From NCBI RefSeq assembly GCF_900112365.1, contig NZ_FOLQ01000004.1, positions 496,001 through 560,000 on the forward strand: 64,000 nucleotides of DNA. Reading direction: 5' to 3'. Both the position numbers and the translations under genes were made by a program. Within the stretch, counting starts at the first letter, position 1. Every line of letters starts with the position of its first letter. A model generated the notes under the pieces. That model was not told where the DNA came from. It made no database searches and worked only from the letters and a program-made list of their open reading frames with translations. Source of the DNA: Spirosoma endophyticum (GTDB taxonomy: Bacteria; Bacteroidota; Bacteroidia; Cytophagales; Spirosomataceae). This document shows positions 26,414-34,162 of the stretch, in pieces.

Positions 26414-27562
26414 ATGCAAAAAGTTCTGTTCATTGATCGCGATGGTACACTCATTATCGAGCCGCAACCCGATCAACAGGTTGATTCATTCGCCAAGCTT
26501 GACTATGTTCCTAAAGCCATTTCAGCGATGCGTAAAATCGCCGAAGAAACTAATTATGAACTGGTAATGGTGACAAACCAGGATGGTCTTGGTACCAATT
26601 CATTCCCTGAAGATACCTTCTGGCCCGCTCATAATAAGATGCTCGCTACGTTCGCAGGCGAAAATATTCACTTCTCGGCAGTCCATATTGACCGTCATTT
26701 CCCGCGTGATAATTCTTCGACACGCAAACCTGGCATCGGTATGCTGACCAATTATTTTTCGGATAACTACGATCTGGCGAACAGCTATGTAATCGGCGAC
26801 CGACTGACTGACGTACAACTCGCCATTAACCTCGGAGCAAAAGCCATTCTGTTTGTGCCTCCCAACGGTCTGCCGACGGTTCAGCAGGCTGATGTAACTG
26901 GCCTGACCACGGATATGCAAAACGCAATTGCGTTCACTACCGACGACTGGGATGAGATTTATGAATTTCTGCGCTTACCAGCCCGTACGGCTCTGGTTGA
27001 ACGTAGTACGAAGGAAACTCAAATTCGGGTAGAACTAAACCTAGATGGAAAAGGCCGGGCTGATATACATACAGGACTTGGCTTTTTCGATCACATGCTC
27101 GATCAGGTAGCCAAACATTCGGGAGGTGACCTGACCATTCAGGTCAACGGCGATTTGCACATCGACGAGCATCATACCATTGAAGACACGGCGCTGGCAC
27201 TGGGTGAAGCGTACCGACGGGCCCTCGGCGACAAACGCGGTATTAGCCGCTACGGTTTTTTATTACCCATGGATGAGGCTCTTGCCCAGGTTGGCATTGA
27301 TTTCTCAGGTCGTCCCTGGCTCGTGTGGGATGCCGAATTCCGGCGCGAGAAAATTGGTGATATGCCTACCGAGATGTTCTACCATTTCTTCAAATCTTTT
27401 TCCGACACAGCTCTTTGCAACCTGAATATTAAGGTAGAAGGAGACAACGAACATCATAAAATAGAAGCCATTTTCAAGGCCTTTGCTAAAGCCATTAAAA
27501 TGGCTGTCCGGCGTGATATCAAGGAGTTGGACAACCTTCCAAGCACAAAGGGGGTTTTGTAA
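26414..27562 (+). CDS. hisB: bifunctional histidinol-phosphatase / imidazoleglycerol-phosphate dehydratase
   Basis: A 382-residue fusion enzyme of histidine synthesis. Residues 1 to about 165 form a HAD phosphatase with the DxD motif FIDRDGTL (Asp8, Asp10) and a later [12 protein letters not shown] motif. It removes phosphate from histidinol phosphate. Residues about 190-382 form the dehydratase, with both metal-binding histidine blocks visible ([13 protein letters not shown] and [15 protein letters not shown], and a second set around [17 protein letters not shown]). The length matches bifunctional HisB. No other his gene is in the window, so here it is separated from the rest of the pathway. 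It has its own -7 box. Confidence 0.95.
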   Translation: MQKVLFIDRDGTLIIEPQPDQQVDSFAKLDYVPKAISAMRKIAEETNYELVMVTNQDGLGTNSFPEDTFWPAHNKMLATFAGENIHFSAVHIDRHFPRDNSSTRKPGIGMLTNYFSDNYDLANSYVIGDRLTDVQLAINLGAKAILFVPPNGLPTVQQADVTGLTTDMQNAIAFTTDDWDEIYEFLRLPARTALVERSTKETQIRVELNLDGKGRADIHTGLGFFDHMLDQVAKHSGGDLTIQVNGDLHIDEHHTIEDTALALGEAYRRALGDKRGISRYGFLLPMDEALAQVGIDFSGRPWLVWDAEFRREKIGDMPTEMFYHFFKSFSDTALCNLNIKVEGDNEHHKIEAIFKAFAKAIKMAVRRDIKELDNLPSTKGVL

Positions 27563-27583
27563 GCCAATAGTCATCATAAGGAC

Positions 27584-27680
27584 GCCCGAGCGGTCGCTAG
27601 TGAGCAGTTGTTAGGTACTAGTTGATCATGTCTACTTATTTTCCTATTGACTAACGATTGATAGCTAGCGACTATTAGCG
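27584..27680. repeat. imperfect heptad-word inverted repeat
   Basis: The left side reads as seven-base words GGTCGCT, AGTGAGC, AGTTGTT, AGGTACT, AGTTGAT (about 27592-27626). The right side reads ATTGACT, AACGATT, GATAGCT, AGCGACT (about 27645-27672). The sides pair imperfectly, best at GTCGCTAG / CTAGCGAC. It shares its word family with 27835-27890. Confidence 0.55.
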
Positions 27681-27689
27681 CTTTCTGTT

Positions 27690-27697
27690 TACTTTTG
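27690..27697 (+). promoter_or_regulatory. -7 box TACTTTTG upstream of small ORF
   Basis: An exact TAnnTTTG match 25 bases before the 33-codon reading frame at 27722. A second exact match, TAATTTTG, lies at 27821-27828 and could serve the acyltransferase gene. Confidence 0.5.
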
Positions 27698-27721
27698 CAT
27701 CAGAATTCAACTGATAACGAC

Positions 27722-27823
27722 ATGGATTTATCAACCCCTTTGACACTTCTGTTCTACGCGGTATTGCTAGTATCGGCATTCATAACTGGCCGTTGGTTAG
27801 AACGTAACGATCGGAAGTATTAA
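27722..27823 (+). CDS. 33-residue predicted membrane peptide
   Basis: A short ATG-initiated frame between hisB and the acyltransferase. The translation is one hydrophobic helix (LTLLFYAVLLVSAFITG, residues about 7-23), a short polar N-terminus and a charged tail ending RWLERNDRKY, a layout typical of small single-pass membrane proteins with positive-inside topology. A good -7 box is placed 25 bases upstream. There is no Shine-Dalgarno sequence, which is normal for this phylum. The function is unknown. It could be a regulator of a membrane enzyme or simply a conserved short protein, and chance cannot be excluded at this length. Confidence 0.45.
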   Translation: MDLSTPLTLLFYAVLLVSAFITGRWLERNDRKY

Positions 27824-27834
27824 TTTTGCCGGGC

Positions 27835-27890
27835 AGTCAATAGTCGATAGTCAACAGTTACTGTAGACTGTTGACTATCGACTATTGACT
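27835..27890. repeat. 24-bp perfect hairpin built of heptads
   Basis: Arms 27835-27858 and 27867-27890 are exact reverse complements with an eight-base loop. Each arm is three consecutive seven-base words (AGTCAAT, AGTCGAT, AGTCAAC) plus AGT. It ends eight bases before the acyltransferase ATG, so it lies in the leader of that gene or ends the small upstream transcript. Confidence 0.85.
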
Positions 27891-27897
27891 GATTATT

Positions 27898-28464
27898 ATG
27901 CTGGGTGCTATTACCCGTTGGTTATTTAAAATTTGGGGCTGGCGCGTAGCTGGACCTATTCCCACCGTACCGAAAGCGATTTGGGTGGTAGCCCCGCACT
28001 CAACCAACTGGGATTTTCTAATTGGCTTGGGCATTCGGCCAACAATCCATATCTGGATTCAGTATTTAGCTAAAAGCTCCCTGTTTACATGGTATTCTGG
28101 CTGGTTATTTCGCGCTCTAGGCGGTAAGCCAGTCTACCGGAACAAGTCGAATAATTTAGTGGACGCTATGGTTGATGTTTTCAACCAAAATGACCAGCTA
28201 CACATCTGTATCGCCCCCGAAGGCACCCGAAGCAATGTTTCAAAACTAAAAACAGGCTTCTATTACATTGCGCTCAAGGCGAACGTTCCTCTCATTCTTG
28301 TCGGCTTCGACTGGCCCCGCAAATTAGTTCCTCTGAGCAAACCGCTCTACGTGACGGGCGATTACAAAAAGGACATGCTTCCTTTCTACGAGTTTTTTTC
28401 ACAGGTGCAGGGCGTCAAAAAAGACTGGCTGAAACAGTGGGAAGATACGGGTATAATTGAATGA
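27898..28464 (+). CDS. 1-acylglycerol-3-phosphate acyltransferase-like protein
   Basis: A 188-residue PlsC-family acyltransferase. The catalytic HxxxxD motif is seen as HSTNWD (residues 34-39), and the glycerol-phosphate-binding APEGTRS block lies near 105-111. It is shorter than typical PlsC (about 240 residues) and lacks a long N-terminal membrane anchor, matching the short subgroup seen in many Bacteroidota. It has a probable peripheral or monotopic association with the inner membrane through hydrophobic segments at about 1-30. Predicted role: acyl transfer to a phospholipid precursor or another hydroxylated acceptor. A perfect hairpin sits directly upstream. Confidence 0.82.
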   Translation: MLGAITRWLFKIWGWRVAGPIPTVPKAIWVVAPHSTNWDFLIGLGIRPTIHIWIQYLAKSSLFTWYSGWLFRALGGKPVYRNKSNNLVDAMVDVFNQNDQLHICIAPEGTRSNVSKLKTGFYYIALKANVPLILVGFDWPRKLVPLSKPLYVTGDYKKDMLPFYEFFSQVQGVKKDWLKQWEDTGIIE

Positions 28465-28508
28465 GTCGAATCTGATTTTTGAACATAGCACACCTAAAGT
28501 CAATTCCT

Positions 28509-29903
28509 ATGAACGGAAAATCCATCTATTCTTACCTGGCTATTCTCCTGTTCCTTGGCGTAGTCGTTTCCTGTAAAAAAACGGAGAATGATATCCTGTA
28601 CGCCCCTTCATTAAATTGTTCAACCGTAGCGCTTAGTACGTCGGCATTCACGAACAACGGCTCGGCGCAGAGTACAACGCTGTCCATTGGCCTGAATAAC
28701 GCTGTGGCAGGTTCCATTACGTTTGCGATTATCAGTGCTGATTTCACACCCAACACCTACACAACGACCGTGAAAGACGGACAAACTTCGGTAGCCGTTC
28801 CTCTTACATTCGACGGTACAACGAGTTTTACTTCTGAGACAATTACAGTATCGGCTACTTCCTATGGAGTCGGCACCTGCGTAACCACAGCCACTATTTC
28901 GGCTGGCTCTTCCACGACAACATCACCCGATTGCAGCACCGCGACTACCCAAACGGCCAGAGTCGTTTGTGCCGCAGAAGCCTTCATGGCTACCCTAACG
29001 ACCGCTCAAAAAGCAGCGCTGGTGCTTGATTATACCAAAGCCAATGCCATCAAATGGTCAAATCTTCCTTGTGGCTCAGCTTGCCGCAATGGTCTGTCAT
29101 TCAGCACACTAACGACGGATCAGGTAACGGCTGCCCTGGCCGTTGTGGCAGCAGCAACGAGTACAACCGCCAATGAGGGTTACAGTGAAATTACCCAGAT
29201 CAGGGCGGCAGACGATATATTGAATCTGACAAGCAACAGTAGTTCATATTCATCGGGCCTTTACTTTATCGCTTTCCTGGGTACGCCATCCACAACCGGT
29301 ACCTGGCAACTTCAGTACGGCGGTCACCATCTGGCCATAAACACTACGTATAATGGAGGTGCCGTGAAAAGCGCGACGCCACTCTTTGAAGGCGTTGAAC
29401 CCAGAAGCTGGACGGCTATAAATGGGACCGGTACCGTTTACGCGCCACTCGCCGGTGAGCAGTCGGCAATGGCAGCCATGCTGGCTTCATTAAGCACCGA
29501 CCAACTGGCAAATGCCAAACTGAACAGCACGTTCAGCGACGTAGTACTTGGCCCGGATAACGATGGAAAATTCCCAGCCACAAAAGTGGGGATCAAGGCC
29601 AGCACCTTAACCGCCGATCAGCAGGCTTTGGTGCTGGCCGCCATGAAACCCTGGCTGCAGGATACAGATGACGCTACGGCCACTAGTTTACTGGCTACTT
29701 ACAAAAATGAACTGGACAATACATACATCGCCTATTCCGGAAATACTACGTTGACCGCCAACGCCGATTATGTGCGCATTGACGGCCCCAGTGTCTGGAT
29801 CGAATTTGTCTGTCAGACGGGCGTAGTTTATCCGAATCAAATCCACTACCACAGCGTCTGGCGTGACCATAGCCGCGATTACGGAGGCAATTTCACGTTT
29901 TAA
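28509..29903 (+). CDS. DUF3500 lipoprotein
   Basis: A 464-residue lipoprotein. The chosen start gives a signal sequence ending in the lipobox LGVVVSC. Starting ten codons earlier would add a useless extension. Residues about 30-130 form an Ig-like, threonine- and serine-rich domain. From about residue 145 the DUF3500 domain begins, with YFIAFLGTPSTTGTWQLQYG, GGHHLAIN and the C-terminal block YPNQIHYHSVWRDHSRDYGG. The histidine-rich motifs suggest metal binding, but no activity is established for the family. It is anchored in the periplasm or outer membrane, possibly surface-exposed. It lies 44 bases after the acyltransferase and may be co-transcribed with it. Confidence 0.82.
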   Translation: MNGKSIYSYLAILLFLGVVVSCKKTENDILYAPSLNCSTVALSTSAFTNNGSAQSTTLSIGLNNAVAGSITFAIISADFTPNTYTTTVKDGQTSVAVPLTFDGTTSFTSETITVSATSYGVGTCVTTATISAGSSTTTSPDCSTATTQTARVVCAAEAFMATLTTAQKAALVLDYTKANAIKWSNLPCGSACRNGLSFSTLTTDQVTAALAVVAAATSTTANEGYSEITQIRAADDILNLTSNSSSYSSGLYFIAFLGTPSTTGTWQLQYGGHHLAINTTYNGGAVKSATPLFEGVEPRSWTAINGTGTVYAPLAGEQSAMAAMLASLSTDQLANAKLNSTFSDVVLGPDNDGKFPATKVGIKASTLTADQQALVLAAMKPWLQDTDDATATSLLATYKNELDNTYIAYSGNTTLTANADYVRIDGPSVWIEFVCQTGVVYPNQIHYHSVWRDHSRDYGGNFTF

Positions 29904-29928
29904 ACAGCATTTGCCGGGCCCACGTCAA

Positions 29929-30005
29929 TTGCAACATTATTGCAAAAAGATTCTCACTTTTAGAGGTAGATAAGTCTATTTTCTTATTTTTGCAACATCG
30001 TTGCG
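29929..30005. promoter_or_regulatory. two TTGCAA dyads, candidate Zur/Fur-family operator
   Basis: TTGCAACATTATTGCAA at 29929-29945 and TTGCAACATCGTTGCG at 29990-30005 share the layout TTGCAA, five bases, TTGC. The second overlaps the -7 box of the TonB receptor gene, so a bound protein would block transcription. The resemblance to metal-responsive Fur/Zur dyads is my inference and fits the metal-type receptor downstream. Confidence 0.5.
29985..29992 (+). promoter_or_regulatory. -7 box TATTTTTG for TonB receptor
   Basis: An exact TAnnTTTG match 36 bases before the preferred ATG (30028). It places the start of transcription near 29998 and makes the in-frame TTG at 30001 an unlikely start codon. 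Confidence 0.55.
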
Positions 30006-30027
30006 TGAAATTCAATTTTACGTAACG

Positions 30028-32490
30028 ATGTCATCAGGAATAAGTAATAGAATGCAATCAGGGCCATTCACCCAGCGTACGTACAGAAAACTTACCAGCC
30101 ACTGCATTTGCCTATGGCTGGTTTTATGCATTACACGCTTTGGCTGGGGCCAGAATTCGACCGTATGCACTGACTCATTGACCGGGCAAATTCAGGGTCA
30201 GGATACTCGGCAACGGAGTGAGAAGCTAGCTTTAGTGGGTGCAACAGTTTATGTGCGGGAAGTCGGGAAAGGAGCCGTTGCCGATTCTAACGGATATTTC
30301 CGGCTAACGGGATTATGTCCAGGTACCTACACTCTCGACTATCAGTTTATTGGTTATAAAAAGCAGACACGTAGCATTCGCCTTCCGCTAGCTGACCCAA
30401 CAAGCTCGTCGGTAACGCTGCTATCCGAAAACGTTACGTTGAATGAAGTGACTGTAACGGAACACCGATCCGAAGCCCAGCAACTTCTCCAGACACAGGT
30501 CAGCTTATCGGGTGCGGCTCTCGACCAAACGCGCGGCCAGTCGCTGGGCGAAAGCCTTAAATCGCTGGCTGGACTATATTCCATTCAAACCGGACCCAGT
30601 ATTTCCAAGCCGGTTATTCACGGCTTATACAGCAACCGAATTATCATTCTCAATAACGGCATCCGGCAGGAAGATCAGCAATGGGGCACCGAACATGCGC
30701 CACAAGTCGATCAGTTTCTGGCATCGCGTCTTACCGTGATCAAGGGCGCAGCCAGTATTCGGTACGGGTCCGATGCCATCGGTGGGGTAATTTTAGTGGA
30801 GCCTAAAGCCATGCCAACGCAGCCGGGCATTGGTGGTGAAGTGAACGTAGTGGGGGCTACAAATGGTGGCATGGGTGTGGCATCGGGTATGCTGGAAGGA
30901 GCATTCAGCCGAACGCGGCCCGGCAAGAAATTGACGGGGTTAAGCTGGCGTCTTCAAGGTACGATTAAACGGTCTGGCTATGTCAGGACGCCCTATTATT
31001 TCCTGGAAAACACTAGTTATCACGAGAACAATTTCTCAGGTGACATTCACTACGATCACAAGAATTGGGGGGCCGAGGTGTTTTACAGCCAGTTTGATAC
31101 AAAAATTGGGCTGTTTACGGGTGCCCAGGTTGGTAGTTTAGCCGATCTTTATGCCGCCATCAGCCGCCCTGAACCGCTGGCCCAACCGGGCTTTTCCTAT
31201 GCGCTCAATCGTCCGTATCAGGACGTACAGCATGATTTACTCAAAATTCGTACTTACTGGCGATTCAAAAATGAAAGTACCTTAACAGCCACCTTTGCCC
31301 GACAAAAGAATACGCGTCGCGAATATGATTTCATATCGTTTAGTGGCGCGTTGAATCCTGAATTATACCTCAGGTTAATCACGCATACTACCGATTTAAT
31401 CTGGGAGCATCGGGACATAAAAACCACGAACAGCGGACAGTGGTCGGGCAGTGTTGGATTCAATGGAATCACGCAGGGCAACGTGCGTCAATACTTATTT
31501 CTGATTCCTAACTTCCGTAATTATGGCGCGGGCTTGTTTGGTATTGAACGCTATGCTGTTGGCCGGTGGACATTAGAAGCTGGTCTGCGCTATGACTATC
31601 GCTGGTTGCGGGCGTATTTCCTCAACGAAGCCACCACTCAAACGTACTTCACAACCCACAACTGGCAGAACGCCAATGGCTCGCTGGGCGCGGCCTATCA
31701 ATTACGGCCTGACTTAACACTAACAGCGAATGTCAGCACTGCCTGGCGCGCGCCGAACGTAGCAGATCTGTATTCCAATGGGTTACATCAAAGCGCGGTT
31801 GCCTATGAACGTGGCAATCCGAATCTACAGCCCGAACAAGCCTATAATGGAAACCTTGTACTGGCATACACCGGCCATCGACTAAGTGGCGAAGTTGGCA
31901 TCTATAACAACCTCATTCACAATTATATCTACCTCAAACCCGACTCTGTGCCGGTTATCCGCCAGCGGGGCGCGTTTCCTTCATACAGTTATGCACAGGT
32001 ACAAGCAAGATTTCGGGGAATTGATGCGACACTTACTTATAAGCTGACCAGTCAATTAACGCTGACGACCAAAAATTCGCTGCTGTTCGCCTATAACCAG
32101 ACGGATCGTGATTACCTCGTTTTCATTCCACCCAATCGGTCCGACAACAGCCTCCGTTACGATTGGGCGCGGTTAGGGCGACTTTCAAACCTGTACGTTT
32201 CGGTGAGTGGCTTATACGTAGCGCGGCAGAATCGGGCACCCGCCGTAACAAGTCGGCAGGAAAACGGGGACGTCATCTTTACAGGCGATTTTGCTCCTCC
32301 CCCACCCGCTTATTTCCTACTGGGTGCCGAACTGGGTTTTGCGGCCAAAGTCGGTAGGCAGTCGATGAGTGTGATTTTGACCGGCAGCAATCTGGCGAAC
32401 GTAGACTACCGCGATTATCTGAACCGCTTCCGTTATTTCGCCGATGAACCGGGACGGAACATTAGCCTGAAAGTACGTGTCCCATTTTAA
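30028..32490 (+). CDS. TonB-dependent receptor (probable metal/zinc uptake)
   Basis: An outer-membrane receptor of about 820 residues. After a membrane-spanning leader ending in GWGQ comes a carboxypeptidase-regulatory-like domain (VGATVYVREVGKGAVADSNG), a TonB-dependent plug (LGESLKSLAGLYSIQTGPS, KPVIHGLYSNRIIILNNG, IKGAASIRYGSDAIGGVI) and a 22-strand-type barrel ending in a terminal aromatic-rich strand. The plug wording is that of the ZnuD-like/heavy-metal subgroup. The frame opens with TTG at 30001, but that codon lies at the predicted transcription start, so ATG 30028 is preferred (30052 is possible). Two metal-box-like dyads lie just upstream, and a small lipoprotein of a family often found next to such receptors follows. 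Confidence 0.85.
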   Translation: MSSGISNRMQSGPFTQRTYRKLTSHCICLWLVLCITRFGWGQNSTVCTDSLTGQIQGQDTRQRSEKLALVGATVYVREVGKGAVADSNGYFRLTGLCPGTYTLDYQFIGYKKQTRSIRLPLADPTSSSVTLLSENVTLNEVTVTEHRSEAQQLLQTQVSLSGAALDQTRGQSLGESLKSLAGLYSIQTGPSISKPVIHGLYSNRIIILNNGIRQEDQQWGTEHAPQVDQFLASRLTVIKGAASIRYGSDAIGGVILVEPKAMPTQPGIGGEVNVVGATNGGMGVASGMLEGAFSRTRPGKKLTGLSWRLQGTIKRSGYVRTPYYFLENTSYHENNFSGDIHYDHKNWGAEVFYSQFDTKIGLFTGAQVGSLADLYAAISRPEPLAQPGFSYALNRPYQDVQHDLLKIRTYWRFKNESTLTATFARQKNTRREYDFISFSGALNPELYLRLITHTTDLIWEHRDIKTTNSGQWSGSVGFNGITQGNVRQYLFLIPNFRNYGAGLFGIERYAVGRWTLEAGLRYDYRWLRAYFLNEATTQTYFTTHNWQNANGSLGAAYQLRPDLTLTANVSTAWRAPNVADLYSNGLHQSAVAYERGNPNLQPEQAYNGNLVLAYTGHRLSGEVGIYNNLIHNYIYLKPDSVPVIRQRGAFPSYSYAQVQARFRGIDATLTYKLTSQLTLTTKNSLLFAYNQTDRDYLVFIPPNRSDNSLRYDWARLGRLSNLYVSVSGLYVARQNRAPAVTSRQENGDVIFTGDFAPPPPAYFLLGAELGFAAKVGRQSMSVILTGSNLANVDYRDYLNRFRYFADEPGRNISLKVRVPF

Positions 32491-32614
32491 ATGGACTATC
32501 TAGTTTCTGACTGATTATCAGCAATATAAGAAGAACTAATTAGAAATCACAGCAATAACGGACTCGCAGTTAACAATCCTCAACATATAATTTCACTTTT
32601 TAACGACCTGAGTC

Positions 32615-33172
32615 ATGCAATCAATAAGAACAGCCCTATGGACCGTACTAGCCGTTTCATTTCTGGCCGGTGCCTGTAAAAACGACGAGCAGAACGTAGC
32701 ACCAACAGACGATAATGAAGCCCTCACAACGGCCATTCTATCGTTGACCAACACCGCTAATGCTCAGGACGTAGTAACAGCTACGATTGAAAACCTGAAC
32801 ACAACGGCTGATTTTACAAAGGCAACCCTGAATCTGAAAGCAAATGCAACCTATTCGGGAGCGGTTCAGCTTTACGACAAAACTCAAACGCCTACACTAG
32901 ATGCGACAACTGAAATCAGAGAGAAAGCGAACGAACATCTGTTTGTCTATACGCCTTCGGCAGCTAATCTGTTAACCGTAACAATTACGGATAAAGACTC
33001 AAATCCAACACCGGGGCCTTATCCAATTGGGCTGGCGTTTACGCTGAAAGCCGGAGTAGCCGCAATGGGAAAACTGAAGGTTCAGCTACGTCACCAGCCG
33101 AACGCCAAAAATGGGACAAGCGCCCCCGGATCGGATGACTTGAACGTCGATTTTCCTGTGACTATCATTTAA
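32615..33172 (+). CDS. lipoprotein, type 1 periplasmic binding fold-like family
   Basis: A 185-residue lipoprotein with lipobox SFLAGAC (Cys near 21). It is followed by a beta-rich domain with KANATYSGAVQLYD, a segment rich in acidic residues (DATTEIREKANEHLFVY) and PYPIGLAFTLKAG, ending in LKVQLRHQPNAKNG and NVDFPV. This matches the short Bacteroidota family named after a type 1 periplasmic binding fold that commonly sits beside TonB receptors. The role is probably substrate capture or receptor assistance at the outer membrane, perhaps for a metal (inference from context). A terminator follows. Confidence 0.7.
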   Translation: MQSIRTALWTVLAVSFLAGACKNDEQNVAPTDDNEALTTAILSLTNTANAQDVVTATIENLNTTADFTKATLNLKANATYSGAVQLYDKTQTPTLDATTEIREKANEHLFVYTPSAANLLTVTITDKDSNPTPGPYPIGLAFTLKAGVAAMGKLKVQLRHQPNAKNGTSAPGSDDLNVDFPVTII

Positions 33173-33190
33173 TTCGCTCACCTCTTCAGT

Positions 33191-33231
33191 AAGCCGGGTC
33201 AAATGGCACTAGCCGTTTTGCCCGGCTTTTT
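33191..33231 (+). terminator. Rho-independent terminator
   Basis: AAGCCGGGTCAAA (33191-33203) pairs with TTTGCCCGGCTTT (33217-33229) with a single mismatch, and a short T run follows. It ends the TonB receptor/lipoprotein unit. Confidence 0.82.
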
Positions 33232-33363
33232 GTCTTATTCGCCGGTTTAAAATAGTAATGGTCGACCGATGCCGTTGTAAGACGATGCATATTTTAATCT
33301 ATTCCATTGCACTAAACCAATAAATTTCACTCCAAATCATAATTTATTTCACTATTTCAAGAA

Positions 33364-33381
33364 TTTAAACATTTGTTTAAA
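33364..33381. promoter_or_regulatory. palindromic operator O1 (tetR promoter)
   Basis: TTTAAACA (33364-33371), TT, TGTTTAAA (33374-33381): a perfect 8-bp dyad. It lies 17 bases upstream of the -33 element of the tetR promoter. Its half-site recurs at 34098-34115 before the efflux genes, so it is probably the binding site of the TetR protein. Confidence 0.65.
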
Positions 33382-33397
33382 AAAACCATTTGAATGA

Positions 33398-33429
33398 TTT
33401 GGTTGTTTGTTAAGGACAACATACTTTTG
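33398..33429 (+). promoter_or_regulatory. tetR promoter (-33 TTTG, -7 TACTTTTG)
   Basis: TTTG at 33398-33401 and TACTTTTG at 33422-33429 with a 20-base spacer, the best full Bacteroidetes promoter in the window. Transcription would start about 33435, only a few bases before ATG 33439, so either the message is nearly leaderless or the ATG at 33451 is used. Confidence 0.65.
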
Positions 33430-33438
33430 ATACGTTAA

Positions 33439-34080
33439 ATGAAAAAGTCCATGGATTGTAGCGTACTGCCGTCAAAGTCAACCGAAGAGCGCATTCGGGA
33501 AGCTGCCAAGCGGGTATTCCTGGAGAAGGGATTTGATGGGGCTACGTCACGGGATATAGCCGATGCTGCTGGTATCAATATAGCCTTAACGAATTATTAT
33601 TTCCGTAGTAAAGAGAAGCTGTTTATAAGCATCTTCGAAGAAATGATTCAGTTGTTCTTCAACGGAATGGTTGATATTATGAATAAACCAATCAGCCTGC
33701 GCGAAAAGATTGCTGAGTTGATTAGGCATGACTTTCAATTAATGAAGGAGAATCCAAGCCTGTCGCTCTTCGTCATGAACGAAGTCCATCGCAATCCAGA
33801 GCGTATGGTCAACAGCATTGGTGTTATGAAACAAATTCATCACTCCATGTTTGAAGAGCAATTACAACAGGAAGTGAAGCAGGGAACTGTCCGAGCGATC
33901 AATGCCATTCACCTGCTTCCAATGATCTTTTGTAATATCCAATTCCTGTTTATCGGGAAAGCTATGCATATGAAAATGTGGCAAATGGACGAAGCTGGCT
34001 TCGATAAATTTGCGGATAATCACAAACAGCTAGTCATAGACATGATTACGAACTACTTGTTTGAGTTTGAAAAAGTCTGA
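33439..34080 (+). CDS. TetR/AcrR family regulator
   Basis: A 213-residue repressor. The N-terminal helix-turn-helix domain (residues about 13-65) shows AAKRVFLEKGFDGATSRDIA, AAGINIALTNYYF and KEKLF. The C-terminal ligand-binding domain is helical. Met1 (33439) is only about 5 bases from the predicted transcription start and Met5 (33451) is an alternative. The gene directly precedes a tripartite RND efflux operon on the same strand. Matching palindromes lie before both this gene and the efflux genes, so it most likely represses itself and the pump and is released by a pump substrate. The inducer is unknown. Confidence 0.9.
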   Translation: MKKSMDCSVLPSKSTEERIREAAKRVFLEKGFDGATSRDIADAAGINIALTNYYFRSKEKLFISIFEEMIQLFFNGMVDIMNKPISLREKIAELIRHDFQLMKENPSLSLFVMNEVHRNPERMVNSIGVMKQIHHSMFEEQLQQEVKQGTVRAINAIHLLPMIFCNIQFLFIGKAMHMKMWQMDEAGFDKFADNHKQLVIDMITNYLFEFEKV

Positions 34081-34097
34081 TATTTTTTTGCCCACCA

Positions 34098-34115
34098 TTT
34101 AAACAAATATTTAAA
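34098..34115. promoter_or_regulatory. palindromic operator O2 (efflux operon)
   Basis: TTTAAACA (34098-34105), AA, TATTTAAA (34108-34115): the same dyad as the site before tetR with one base changed in the right half. An extra TGTTTAAAACA half-site overlaps at 34134-34144. It lies between the tetR stop and the TolC-type start at 34163. Confidence 0.65.
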
Positions 34116-34162
34116 ATTCTTGATTAATCACCATGTTTAAAACAAATTATTCAACACCAACC

